Positions 56,401 through 59,815 of a DNA stretch of 64,000 bases are shown here, piece by piece. The DNA is from Echinarachnius parma. Lineage: Eukaryota; Echinodermata; Echinoidea; Clypeasteroida; Echinarachniidae. Where the stretch lies: NCBI GenBank assembly GCA_037951105.1, contig JBAMJV010004319.1, positions 24,481-88,480 on the forward strand, given 5' to 3'. Below the pieces are notes generated by a model, which was not told where the DNA came from, searched no databases, and saw nothing but the letters and a program-made list of their open reading frames with translations. Position numbers and translations under genes: made by a program. Position 1 is the first letter of the stretch. Each line of letters opens with the position of its first letter.

Positions 56401-58779
56401 CTAACTCAAGTGAACGCTACCGCGGAGCGGTAGCGTTCAAGGTCGGGCTCATAGTGCCCCCGAATTTATGCCCTAATGTGCACAATAAGTGTGCTTAAAA
56501 TTATAGATATGATACGGTACTTACCACCGTGTAGATGATACATATGTTATGCAACTATGGGGTGGATCAGAATGATGATTTTTCGCTCCATTCCGCATCA
56601 AAATGAGTGATTTATGCACATCGACGACTTCTATCTGTGTTGTATCGCGACTTCTGAACGATCGATTACCGTACGACCACTAAACGCGCGAGTCAGATCT
56701 GCCATCTATTCGGCGGGCGCGGTACATGAATGGAGACCGTACCCGCGCGTTCGCCTGATCATCGCTCGTTCCTAAGTCGCGATACAACACAGATAGAAGT
56801 CGAGGAGGTGCATAAATCACTCATTTTGATGCGGAATGGAGCGAAAAATCATCATTCTGATCCACCCCATAGTTGCATAACATATGTATCATCTACACGG
56901 TGGTAAGTACCGTATCATATCTATAATTTTAAGCACACTTATTGTGCACATTAGCGCATAAATTCGGGGGCACTATGAGCCCGACCTTGAACGCTACCGC
57001 TCCGCGGTAGCGTTCACTTGAGTTAGTATATAGCAAGTCTTCGACCTTTGACCTCACGATCCAAAAATCTTACCACTTCATTGAGGAGGGGAAGGAGGAA
57101 GAGGAAATGGTGAAGGAAGAGGAAAAGCAGAAATAGTATAATGAAACGGAAGAGGAGGTTAAAGAGAAAAGGAGAAGATGGAAGAGGAGGAGAATGAAGA
57201 GAATGAAGAGTGGAGGAAGAGAAACAGAGATGGGAGAGGGGAAGAGTGGTTAGGAGCTGAATGAGGATGATGATGATGATTAGGAGGAGGTGGAGCAGAA
57301 GAAGAGAAAAGGAGATTGGAGAGGGGAATAATGAGAATGAGGAGTTGGAAGAGAAAAATGGATGGGAGACGAGGAGTCACTAGGAGGAAGAAGAGGAAGA
57401 GGATGAAACTGAATTCAAAACTGCCTACACCACCGGTAACTGTGATCAGCGCCGTCCGTAGGACGGCGCTGTGAAGACGAAACGTTAACAAATTTGTAGG
57501 AAATTTGCCGACGGGTGGTTTCAAGAACTTTCCATCTATTATTATTATTATTTTTTTAGTTCTAGACATTAATTAAACATTCAACCTACCTTGCTTGCTA
57601 TTTAAATTGTTGCAAAAGAATGATAACTTAGCTCAAATTGATGATGATGATGATGATGACTATTATTTCCTTCGTCTTTGTTCGCTGCATGCAATGTCAG
57701 GTGACCGAAAACTCGTCGGCAATGCATAGCGCATGCGCGGGGCGATCGGTTGATCGGGTACAGGGGGTGCATTGCCGACAAGTTTTTGATCACCTGATAT
57801 TGCTTGCAGCGAACAAATTCGGATACCGTTTTCGTCACTTCTGTAATCTTGCCAGTTTTATAGTAAATTTCAGGATAAATCAAACGAATGGAGCATCAGA
57901 CGTTTTGCAATTTGGATCATTGATGTCCATGCATAACATAATTCGTAAGTATGAACCGAGATGTTATTTAAAGTATGATATATATATTTTTTTTATAAGT
58001 GTGTTTGCCGTTAAAGCCTATCAAGTGTTACCATCACGGTATACACACCTCAGTATGCCAGGCTACGTACGGCGCCTGGTTAGGTTACACCACCGGCTGT
58101 CCTCGCCAATATTGTTCGTTCATATTATGATCTACGTACAGAATCGCATTGCGACAGTGCATATCTTTTTCGCCCGGCACAGCTACTGCACGCATTGGCA
58201 AATTCACTTTGACCCTGTTGTTATTGGAAACAACCCGACGCTACTGGTATTAAATAAAGGAATAGTCCCATGTACATGTACACATGACAGAATAGGTATG
58301 GCCTAGCCCTAGGCCTATTCACAGTTGGTTTATTTGGTGAGATTATAAATACAAGTAGAATCTTTTTACATTTTTTATTTATCTCACAAACTTGTTTACT
58401 ACAGTCTACCAGGTGCAGCGGCAGCCTAGCCAAGGAAGACGTAAGGTAGAGACATTTACATTCATATTTGGACTTTTTGTTTTTAACATACACCTTACGC
58501 CTAATAATGTCAAAAAGGCCATGAAAGCGATAGATTTGTCGATCTAAGTCCAGGGGTGATACGAAACAGAGGTTCTGCTCCATACAACACTAGTATAGTT
58601 ATGACAATGTAGTTATGTGTGCTTCTCACCTGACACCCCTTCTTGTGATGAAATCCAACAACCACAACATGCAGAATTGAACCAGATTTTTCCTCTAATT
58701 TTGTTTCATTTTTCTTTTTATTATCATGGCTTTCATTTTCAGCTTGAATTTGCTGATTTTGTGGAAGAGGTTCAGCCAT
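20264..58779 (-). CDS. AVL9: AVL9 homologue, DENN-like late secretory pathway protein, complete in 14 exons (757 aa)
   Basis: Avl9 proteins are peripheral membrane-traffic factors with a DENN-type fold. Yeast Avl9 acts in late secretion, and human AVL9 affects cell migration and polarity. Exons (minus): 58630-58779, 53687-53807, 46556-46641, 41857-41928, 39811-39900, 35168-35275, 31149-31257, 28859-29673, 27958-28092, 26768-26906, 24186-24266, 22746-22869, 21598-21651, 20264-20453. Total 2274 nt with stop; every junction is GT/AG and every phase matches. Landmarks: LHVVVVGFHHKKGCQ (residues 36-50), FLALPDGAHNYEN (about 78-90), LITHAYFCERDFS, FLGLSLRDMVLIFKHK, VLFYTSPVNKL, the acidic/Ser-rich linker (about 246-517), STADLRFADFL, GWEGGDEWIRAQF, ISVSDMKIRLS, and an Ala/Ser-rich tail (TGKVVGEALTSAKSTVSSWL). 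Human AVL9 is near 650 residues; the excess here is in the linker. Intron 1 and introns 2-4 carry most of the transposons. Confidence 0.97.
20668..20950 (-). mobile_element. SINE fragment: tRNA-like head plus body
   Basis: On the minus strand, from 20950, TGGTAGAGTGTGTGC resembles an A box and GAGTTTGAATC a B box, spaced as in tRNA-derived SINEs. The body GAGGAGCATTCC / CACATAAAGGCTTTCACCTC is shared with 21383-21597. The 3' tail is missing here. Confidence 0.6.
21383..21597 (-). mobile_element. SINE fragment: body plus LINE-type tail
   Basis: Minus-strand body (GTGGAGATGGTGCACACAAT) followed by AAGCGCTTAGAGATGATTAT, AAGCGCTATATAAAAATTGG and (ATT)n. 5'-truncated; its first base lies about 10 bp beyond the AVL9 exon 13 donor. 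Confidence 0.7.
21598..21651 (-). CDS. AVL9: AVL9 exon 13 (54 bp)
   Basis: Acceptor TTACAACAG, donor GTTAGT, phase 2 in, 2 out. Encodes HPFHGQISVSDMKIRLS, matching HPFQGQYSVSDMKLRLS in human. A SINE fragment starts about 10 bp past the donor. Confidence 0.95.
21790..22110. mobile_element. TTAA-ended MITE, family A, truncated
   Basis: Begins AAAGAGATCTAGTAACATTG and runs through CCACCGGATAGTCATAACCA, as in the full copies at 35522 and 42098, then loses similarity near 22110. Confidence 0.7.
22536..22695. mobile_element. MITE family H, copy 1
   Basis: Ends TACCGAATTTGTCGGTGTAT and CAGCAAATACGGTA; repeated inner motif GGTGTATTAACCGC (direct and inverted) around poly-A and poly-T. Same family at 36032-36105 and 53382-53550. 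Lies 50 bp from AVL9 exon 12. A TA target is likely. Confidence 0.8.
22746..22869 (-). CDS. AVL9: AVL9 exon 12
   Basis: Acceptor ATAAAGCAG, donor GTAAGA, phase 1 in, 2 out. Encodes TFTLPEIGDFNDSFVQAWK and TTHNFRMWTSKTHSG, aligning with human FVTAWKNTHNYRVWNSNKH. Confidence 0.94.
23010..23165. mobile_element. Fragment of the hAT-like fold-back arm (see 36497-37513)
   Basis: ATGTCAGAAATGCTAA, AGATTTATTGTCATAAATGC and TTTTCCCAGCGGTGTGACAT occur in the same order as at 37285-37410. Confidence 0.65.
23340..23612. mobile_element. Family S fragment with right end
   Basis: One and a half S units, the GGGACGGACAGACGG tail and ATAATGCCTTCGCCCACTAC, ending GGAGGCATAA. Confidence 0.75.
23803..24046. 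mobile_element. MITE with ACTCAAATTGG ends
   Basis: Left ACTCAAATTGGCAACGCACT and CCCCATATGTTTTGTACAC are mirrored by GTACAAAACATATGGGGAGT and CCAATTTGAGT at the right. 244 bp, 140 bp from AVL9 exon 11. Confidence 0.8.
24186..24266 (-). CDS. AVL9: AVL9 exon 11
   Basis: Acceptor TTGTTCTCAG, donor GTAAGA, phase 1 in, 1 out. Encodes the near-invariant GWEGGDEWIRAQFKLYLLSL, then LSTCTAV. Confidence 0.95.
24401..24628. mobile_element. MITE family W, copy 1, with GGTACCCCGGGGTACC palindromes
   Basis: Ends ATATGATGACA and TGTCATCATAT. Three copies of the 16-bp palindrome GGTACCCCGGGGTACC or nearly so at 24417, 24579 and 24597. A second copy is nested at 45554-45763. Confidence 0.8.
24712..25330 (+). 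pseudogene. Possible decayed Tc1/mariner-type transposase fragment
   Basis: VPQLKENIEQKVRGVFRQIW, then in shifted frames FAQNHEVEWPLRSSDLTRC and NFSFWGYLKNNVFTSP, resemble the WPPRSPDLTPCDFFLWGYLK...LKERI segment of IS630-Tc1-mariner transposases. Order of motifs is disturbed and stops and frame changes are present, so it is dead. Weak but repeated similarity. Confidence 0.4.
25395..25950. mobile_element. TTAA-ended MITE, family B, copy (ends worn)
   Basis: TAGTTGAGTTTTGG near the left end; AACTCCACCATGCTCGAAAA and CAAGAGGGCGCTCTCTAATA inside, as in 54478-55013. Confidence 0.7.
26004..26202. mobile_element. 199-bp near-perfect palindrome
   Basis: AATAGACCGCTTCTGTAATG at the left is exactly mirrored at the right; arms of about 90 bp run through GGCAAGCTTAACAATAGTAA with only a few mismatches and a 10-bp centre. 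Probably a MITE; no clear target duplication. Confidence 0.85.
26262..26582. mobile_element. TTAA-ended MITE, family A, truncated reverse copy
   Basis: Reads the family A sequence in reverse up to GTTACTAAATCCCTTTAAG; the other end is missing. 186 bp from AVL9 exon 10. Confidence 0.75.
26768..26906 (-). CDS. AVL9: AVL9 exon 10
   Basis: Acceptor GTCCTTGCAG, donor GTACTT, phase 0 in, 1 out. Encodes VEEGKVNIFDAELRKQ, LSTADLRFADFLIKNVSD and KDVYLDGTG. Confidence 0.96.
27000..27957. other. AVL9 intron 9 DNA, nothing recognised
   Basis: AT-rich intron without repeat ends or exons. Confidence 0.4.
27958..28092 (-). CDS. AVL9: AVL9 exon 9
   Basis: Acceptor ATTTTGCAG, donor GTCAGT, 45 codons. Encodes GSLCHPYMSLQQHDLLQDVN, SFLIGATNALFKHH and DVIVE, matching the human LPYMALQQHHLL...GATNILF block. 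Confidence 0.96.
28333..28352. repeat. G20 homopolymer
   Basis: Uninterrupted run followed by TGGGCCGGTGGGGTGGGGG; strong G-quadruplex potential. Preceded by AAAGAGT; followed at 28396 by a family S fragment. Confidence 0.9.
28486..28646. mobile_element. TTAA-ended MITE, family L, truncated reverse copy
   Basis: GGCCTCCAGTGATCGCG through ATTGCCCTTTAA, matching 34218-34390 in reverse. Its intact end lies 213 bp from AVL9 exon 8. Confidence 0.75.
28760..28779. repeat. C20 run in AVL9 intron 8, next to the exon 8 donor
   Basis: On the transcribed strand this is a G20 run 80-100 nt downstream of the splice donor of exon 8. Confidence 0.9.
28859..29673 (-). CDS. AVL9: AVL9 exon 8 (815 bp, linker)
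   Basis: By far the longest exon. It opens with the conserved MIERGLKD and closes with DDFGFPLAIFGK. Between them are about 240 residues rich in Asp, Ser, Asn and Lys with almost no aromatic residues, presumably disordered; DLLEEIDQELFGDYF is a short acidic/hydrophobic exception that could be a docking motif. Donor GTAGAC is preceded by AAG. A poly-G run lies in the intron RNA about 80-100 nt downstream. Confidence 0.96.
29702..30342. other. AVL9 intron 7, left part
   Basis: No features beyond AT-rich DNA and a short (AAT) run at 30122-30137. Confidence 0.4.
30343..31110 (-). mobile_element. 5'-truncated LINE (CR1/L2/Jockey-like) 3' end with reverse-transcriptase C-terminus
   Basis: Minus frame at 30493-30940 reads KELKRLQRIQNTAARLIVGA, ILHSLHWLPVEKRVIFKILL, RHTSARTLRSSSQQLLTV and LWNTLPLEIRKIPSINLFKQ, the C-terminal part of many non-LTR reverse transcriptases. 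Just upstream another frame holds GQIRQYLNRATIEILVQSL, so the copy is frameshifted and dead. The 3' UTR ends AAGCGCTATATAAATCTAAT plus (ATT)n. Lies in AVL9 intron 7 on the gene's strand. Confidence 0.85.
31149..31257 (-). CDS. AVL9: AVL9 exon 7
   Basis: Acceptor CCCCAAACAG, donor GTAAGT, phase 0 in, 1 out. Encodes ILVLFKLLLLERRVLFYTSP and VNKLCSSLLATISLFPG, the hydrophobic core strand/helix of the DENN-like domain. A truncated LINE ends 40-50 bp downstream in the next intron. Confidence 0.96.
31447..32354. mobile_element. 0.9-kb fold-back element with mirrored CCAAT/TATA modules
   Basis: Arms of about 300 bp (AATATCGCTAGTGATATTCG, CAACAAGGAATCTAAA, GGGCGGGAACAATA) in inverted orientation around a unique centre of about 250 bp. 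Each arm has TATAAAA pointing outward (31602-31608 minus; 32192-32198 plus) with CCAAT boxes 50-110 bp upstream (31659, 31683, 31709; 32087, 32113, 32137). A relative is at 55859-56383. No long open frame. Lies 190 bp upstream of AVL9 exon 7. Confidence 0.8.
32360..33160. other. AVL9 intron 6 DNA, nothing recognised
   Basis: AT-rich; no repeat ends seen. Confidence 0.4.
33161..33360. repeat. Tandem duplication, period 109 bp
   Basis: AGTTAGTGTGGAGGCTAAAA at 33161 and 33270 begins two copies that agree base for base over about 90 bp. Confidence 0.9.
33826..34005. mobile_element. MITE with TACAGTCAACTCTGCC ends
   Basis: CTACAGTCAACTCTGCCAAA and GGCAGAGTTGACTGTA bound 180 bp, with inner repeats of CTTCGACTTAGGC. 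Confidence 0.8.
34218..34740. mobile_element. TTAA-ended MITE, family L
   Basis: TTAAAGGGCAATGCAACTCA at the left, TTCATTGCCCTTTAA at the right, 523 bp. A truncated relative is at 28486-28646. Confidence 0.85.
34751..34886. mobile_element. 136-bp MITE with GGGGGCTGCATAAAGAG ends
   Basis: GGGGGCTGCATAAAGAGTTG is mirrored by CAACTCTTTATGCAACGCCC; inner hairpin ATGTGCGCATCTGAGCCAAT. Ten bases from family L. Confidence 0.85.
35168..35275 (-). CDS. AVL9: AVL9 exon 6
   Basis: Acceptor GATTGTGCAG, donor GTGAGA, 36 codons in phase 0. Encodes EFYESLSSSIPSSLPDDSQ and VFLGLSLRDMVLIFKHK. Confidence 0.96.
35500..35521. repeat. G22 homopolymer abutting a family A element
   Basis: Uninterrupted G22, directly followed by TAAAGGGATCTAGTAAA, the family A end. 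Confidence 0.9.
35522..35902. mobile_element. TTAA-ended MITE, family A, full copy
   Basis: TAAAGGGATCTAGTAAATTT at the left, GTTACCAGATCCCTTTAA at the right, 381 bp; interior GCAAAAAGTGATGAACGGTT and TATCCAGTGGATAGTTTAAC. The left TTAA has lost a base to the G run. Confidence 0.85.
36032..36105. mobile_element. MITE family H, internally deleted copy
   Basis: TACCATATTTGTCGGTGTAT to CAGCAAATACGGTA in 74 bp; the middle of the 160-bp form is gone. Confidence 0.8.
36497..37513. mobile_element. 1.0-kb hAT-like fold-back element with 8-bp target duplication
   Basis: Ends TAAGGCTGTTGA and (inverse) TAGTGCTGTCGA, flanked by the perfect direct repeat GCTATAAG at 36489-36496 and 37514-37521. Almost the whole element is a long inverted repeat around a 90-bp centre with CACACGTGTTGCGG. 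8-bp duplications and these termini fit hAT. No transposase frame. Confidence 0.88.
37522..38109. other. AVL9 intron 5 DNA, nothing recognised
   Basis: AT-rich intron sequence; no repeat ends or exon seen. Confidence 0.4.
38110..38355. mobile_element. MITE family G, uninterrupted copy
   Basis: ATATGACCGGCTATAGCAAA at the left mirrors GCTATAGCTGGTCACATGTA at the right. Serves as the empty-site reference for the interrupted copy at 717-2600. Confidence 0.8.
38447..38957. mobile_element. TTAA-ended MITE, family R
   Basis: TTAAAGGAGAATTCCACCCA at the left, TGGAATTCCCCTTTAA at the right, 511 bp, non-coding. Confidence 0.8.
39186..39577. mobile_element. TTAA-ended MITE, family A, full reverse copy
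   Basis: TTAATGGGACTTAGTTAAAC at the left, GTTACTAGGTTCCTTTAAA at the right; interior identical in plan to 35522-35902 but reversed. 234 bp downstream of AVL9 exon 5. Confidence 0.85.
39811..39900 (-). CDS. AVL9: AVL9 exon 5
   Basis: Acceptor TTTATACAG, donor GTACGT, 30 codons, phase 0 on both sides. Encodes PLYGLIQAKLELITHAYF followed by CERDFSKTEILQ, a strongly conserved helical block. Confidence 0.96.
40218..40770. mobile_element. TTAA-ended MITE, family C, copy 2
   Basis: TTAAAGTGATCCCTGTAAAG to CTTTACAGGTAAGACTTTAA, 553 bp, reverse of 8472-9012. Confidence 0.85.
40771..40856 (-). mobile_element. LINE/SINE 3' tail fragment
   Basis: On the minus strand TTAAGCGCCTAGAGATGATA then AGGCGCTATATAAATCACAA, the tail shared with 21383 and 30343. 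It begins at the last base of the family C element. Confidence 0.6.
40857..41477. other. AVL9 intron 4 AT-rich DNA
   Basis: Nothing beyond AT-rich sequence and a G9 run near 41420. Confidence 0.4.
41478..41830. mobile_element. TTAA-ended MITE, family C-related
   Basis: TTAAAGTGAGGCCTGTAAAA to TTTACAGGCCTCACTTTAA, 353 bp, with a shorter middle than 40218-40770. Ends 26 bp from AVL9 exon 4. Confidence 0.85.
41857..41928 (-). CDS. AVL9: AVL9 exon 4
   Basis: Encodes DLISKDADVTRGTVQKSVVV then LSKL; donor GTGAGT. I chose the acceptor CTACTTAG (exon start 41928) over the nearer TTTCAAAG (41913) because it keeps the spacing of the human protein (five more residues). Both are in phase 0, so alternative use would remove DLISK. 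Confidence 0.9.
42098..42483. mobile_element. TTAA-ended MITE, family A, full copy
   Basis: TTAAAGGGATCTAGTAACTT to GTTACTAAGTCCCTTTAA, 386 bp. Best-preserved termini of the family. Confidence 0.88.
42572..43222. mobile_element. TTAA-ended MITE, family Q
   Basis: TTAAAGGGACATTCCCTCTT to AAAGAGGGACTGTCCCTTTAA-type right end, 651 bp. The minus frame at 42706-42900 has no similarity I recognise. Confidence 0.8.
43740..44151. mobile_element. MITE with TACCGTATTT...AAATACGGTA ends, family H-related
   Basis: GGCGTAATCGCCGCATCCGC at the left mirrors GTATGCGGCGATTACGCCGG at the right; 412 bp. Same outer decamer as family H with a different inner motif. TA is present on both sides. Confidence 0.8.
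44573..44978. mobile_element. 406-bp palindrome
   Basis: CTATAGAGTACAGAAGCCAT mirrored by the right arm; GGCAATCAGTGTTATAGTG and ATGAACCAGA near the centre, where the hairpin loop is only a few bases. Confidence 0.75.
45254..45870. mobile_element. Fold-back element interrupted by family W
   Basis: CACCTTGAT...TTGATTCTACCCTT in the left arm mirrors AAGGGTAGATTCAG...AATCAAGGTAC in the right. A family W MITE (45554-45763) sits in the right arm after CCCCCAA. Confidence 0.7.
45554..45763. mobile_element. MITE family W, copy 2
   Basis: ATGATGACATAAACACC to GTGTGTCATCAAAT; body CAGACGAAAATCCGCCATTT and GGGTATAGCGTGCATACAAT identical to copy 1, with the GGTACC palindromes decayed. Confidence 0.8.
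45871..46555. other. AVL9 intron 3, next to exon 3
   Basis: A GC-richer patch (CATGCGCGTTGCCACAGGTG near 46315) but no element ends or exons recognised. Confidence 0.4.
46556..46641 (-). CDS. AVL9: AVL9 exon 3
   Basis: Acceptor CTTTCCCTCAG, donor GTATGC, phase 1 in, 0 out. Encodes DTIYFHLPGRGICTSTIYG and VSCYRQIKTQ, matching the family block DTVFFHLPP...FGISCYRQI. Found by family similarity and phase in a 12-kb interval otherwise filled with repeats. Confidence 0.94.
47053..47352. mobile_element. 300-bp MITE with CACCTCATGACC ends
   Basis: CACCTCATGACCTCCGGGAA mirrored by TTCCCGGGGGTCATGAGGTG. Inside, GTGCGTCATGG or CCATGACGCAC-like motifs recur about every 30-40 bp in both orientations. 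Confidence 0.8.
47690..48165. mobile_element. Fragment of the 50964-52533 hAT-like element
   Basis: CTTGCAAAATTGCTAGTCAT, TTTGAACG and GGCATTTGAAAGCTAAACAG follow the same order as at 51760-51970. No termini. Confidence 0.6.
48167..48415. mobile_element. Family S fragment with left end
   Basis: GAAATGATGCCTCCGCTATG followed by one and a half S units; no right end. Confidence 0.7.
48899..49252. mobile_element. Harbinger-like MITE nested in family T
   Basis: GGCAATATAAAA...ACATGTTTAGCGTCC at the left mirrors GGACGCTAAACATG...TTTTTTGCC at the right; TAA flanks both sides and family T is continuous without it. A 3-bp TAA duplication fits PIF/Harbinger. Contains four 20-bp copies of TCAAAATGGCCGACTTTTTT at 48983-49051. 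Confidence 0.8.
49765..50777. mobile_element. Mutator-like element with 9-bp target duplication, nested in family T
   Basis: GGCTTATGCCGAAAGGGTGG at the left is mirrored at the right; GTTGGAAAG flanks both sides exactly (49756-49764 and 50778-50786). Next to each end are pentamer runs GTCGCGTCGCGTCGCG. 1013 bp. A 9-bp duplication with long inverted ends fits Mutator-like elements. It contains two G/C runs and no transposase. Confidence 0.88.
50964..52533. mobile_element. 1.6-kb hAT-like element with 8-bp target duplication
   Basis: Ends TAAGGCTGAGTC and (inverse) TAAGCCTGAGTC, flanked by exact CTACAAGC at 50956-50963 and 52534-52541. Subterminal CCGGTTACCGACCG / GACCGGTTACAG. Two perfect palindromes at 51561-51582 and 51603-51630. 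No transposase frame found. Confidence 0.88.
51561..51630. repeat. Two adjacent perfect palindromes
   Basis: GGAACCGAGA mirrored at once by AATCTCGGTTCC-type sequence (22 bp, 51561-51582), then 20 bp later a 28-bp palindrome centred on GAGAATTCTC (51603-51630). They share the core GACCGAGA/TCTCGGTC. Confidence 0.9.
52542..53381. other. AVL9 intron 2 DNA, nothing recognised
   Basis: No element ends, exon or RNA gene seen. Confidence 0.4.
53382..53550. mobile_element. MITE family H, full copy
   Basis: TACCGTATTTGTCGGTGTAT to GAGCAAATACGGTA, 169 bp, inner motif GGTGTATTAACCGC four times. 137 bp from AVL9 exon 2. Confidence 0.85.
53687..53807 (-). CDS. AVL9: AVL9 exon 2
   Basis: Acceptor CTTTCCAG, donor GTAAGA, phase 0 in, 1 out. 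Encodes VDFSYPPLIDGQPHGSHDVP and WKHLPFLALPDGAHNYEN. Its first 54 bp plus 48 bp of intron are duplicated in tandem just upstream (see 53754-53957). Confidence 0.96.
53754..53957 (-). repeat. 102-bp tandem duplication spanning the AVL9 exon 2 acceptor
   Basis: 53754-53855 and 53856-53957 read the same by eye without a mismatch. Each unit holds the first 54 bp of exon 2, its acceptor and 48 bp of intron, so a second, identical acceptor sits at 53909. Splicing there would add 102 nt in frame, but the added intron stretch reads into TAA after FSFSSF. The identity implies a very recent event. Confidence 0.93.
53945..54110. mobile_element. Family S left-end fragment
   Basis: TTCAATTGCATGCAGTCGAA and the following TTTTATCTCAAGCCCATACT match the left flank and start of family S at 4148-4210. 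Confidence 0.5.
54478..55013. mobile_element. TTAA-ended MITE, family B, full copy
   Basis: TTAAAGGGGTAGTACAGTTT to AAACTACTCCTTTAA, 536 bp. Interior AACTCCACCATGCTCGAAAG and CACAAGAGGGCGCTTTCTAA as in 25395 and 55443 copies. Confidence 0.85.
55443..55828. mobile_element. TTAA-ended MITE, family B, reverse copy
   Basis: AGAGAGCGCTCTCTTGAGTT and TTCGAGCATGGTGGAGTT read family B in reverse, ending GACCAAAACTCAACTATCTC. Directly preceded by a family A end (CAAAGTTACTAGATCC). Confidence 0.75.
55859..56383. mobile_element. Relative of the CCAAT/TATA fold-back (31447-32354)
   Basis: Arms AATATCGCTAGTGATATATT and CAACAAGGAATCTAAAAGAT in inverted orientation. The right half keeps CCAAT at 56075 and 56099 and TATAAAA at 56146-56152; the left promoter half is deleted, leaving only the outer arm. 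Confidence 0.8.
56401..57026. mobile_element. 626-bp near-perfect palindromic element with hairpin ends
   Basis: Arms of about 250 bp match closely (TAACTCAAGTGAACGCTACC at both ends; GATACATATGTTATGCAACT inside). Each terminus folds on its own: GAACGCTACCGC/GCGGTAGCGTTC. Flanked by TATATAG on both sides (56394-56400, 57027-57033), consistent with a 7- or 8-bp target duplication. Confidence 0.85.
57084..57410. repeat. Polypurine tract, (GGA/GAA)n-rich, about 330 bp
   Basis: Almost only A and G on the plus strand with few interruptions; the minus frame it creates (Ser/Pro/Phe-rich) is not a gene. Confidence 0.85.
57448..57470. repeat. GC-rich hairpin
   Basis: Ten-base perfect stem AGCGCCGTCC / GGACGGCGCT with a GTA loop. 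No gene context; function unknown. Confidence 0.7.
57671..57822. mobile_element. 152-bp MITE
   Basis: TTTGTTCGCTGCATGCAATG mirrored by TATTGCTTGCAGCGAACAAA; stems of about 55 bp with CCGACGAGTTTTCGGTCACC-like arms. The long plus frame across it starts in an ATG microsatellite. Confidence 0.8.
58630..58779 (-). CDS. AVL9: AVL9 exon 1
   Basis: Starts at ATG 58779 (MAEPLPQNQQIQAENESHD), a polar, Lys/Glu-rich leader of about 34 residues before ILHVVVVGFHHKKGCQ, the hallmark first strand of Avl9 proteins. Donor GTGAGA, phase 0. Confidence 0.96.
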
Positions 58780-59060
58780 ATTTTCCTCTCCAGATCATTG
58801 ACAGAAGAAAAGAGAGCTGCAATGAGTTACAAACAAATGTTGTAACTTGAAGTCGAGGTCAAACTCAAAGCAGCCAAGCCCAGGCTCAAGCCACTGCTTT
58901 GCTTGCAACACTCAGGCCGATGCCTCCCCGGTATGGTACTGCTAAGGTCCCGCTCGATCAATCTTGGTGAATGTTGACGTCGTCGATCGCGTCAGTGTTT
59001 CAAACTCAAACTCCAATATGTTTACCGGCACCTCTGAAAGTAGCCCAAAGGTCCATTCAT
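58780..59060 (-). promoter_or_regulatory. AVL9 5' flank / promoter candidate
   Basis: Directly upstream of the AVL9 start. Contains a CRE-like TGACGTC at 58975-58981 with several CG dinucleotides around it and no obvious TATA box. Promoter role is inferred from position; the transcription start is unknown. Confidence 0.35.
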
Positions 59061-59328
59061 CAATTCAAATTCACTACCTAATTTCTCAATTGTAAAAGAA
59101 CGGCATGAAGTACTATCATACATTACAAAGTGACTCGTCAAAAGACGTAAACAATATCGATCCGTCCATCCAACACTGCACAATAATGCATTATTATCGT
59201 AGTACCGTGGTACGACCAGGGGGGGTAAACTCAGCCGCCATGACGGTTAGGTATGCATGCGATTAGAAGCAGTTTAGCCACGTCACAAAACGTCATCAAA
59301 AGTATGACAGGCTATGTATTTCGAAATT

Positions 59329-59815
59329 CCGTCCGTCCGTCCGTCCGTCCGTCCGTCCACAGTTTTCAAAATGCTACTTCTTCGTTATTTTTCAACCGAT
59401 TTTGATTCTGATTGTTTCATATGATAGGGCTAGGAGGGGGATTTAAAACTTCTACACAGAATCATGAAAATCATTATCTATGGTAATTTATGCAAATTTA
59501 TTCAAAATCACAAAAAATACTTCTTCTCCTTCATTTCTCGACCGATTTTGATTTGGTTTGCTTTATCTGGTAGAGCTAACTTTGGTACACTAAACTTCTA
59601 CACAGAATTTTGAAAATTTTCTCCATTAATTAATTATGGTAATTTATGCAAATTTATTCCAAAAATAACAAAAATTGCTTCTTTGTCATTTCTTGACCGA
59701 TTTTCATTCTGTTTGGTTTATCTAATAGGGCTAGGAGGGGGATTTAAAACTTCTACACAGAATCATGAAATTCATTATCTATGGTAATTTATGCAAATTT
59801 TGAAGTTGTTTTGAC
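59329..59815. mobile_element. Tandem-unit element, family U, with (CGTC)n head
   Basis: 31 bp of (CGTC)n at 59329-59359, then three units of about 150 bp starting TTCTCGACCGATTTT-like and containing AAAACTTCTACACAGAATCA and TATGGTAATTTATGCAAATT. Confidence 0.75.

Noticed and set aside
57159-57569. 136-residue Ser/Pro/Phe-rich minus frame
   Set aside because: Translation of the polypurine tract.
57638-58306. 222-residue plus-strand open frame
   Set aside because: It starts in an ATG microsatellite, runs through a MITE hairpin and has no recognisable domain or supported splice sites.
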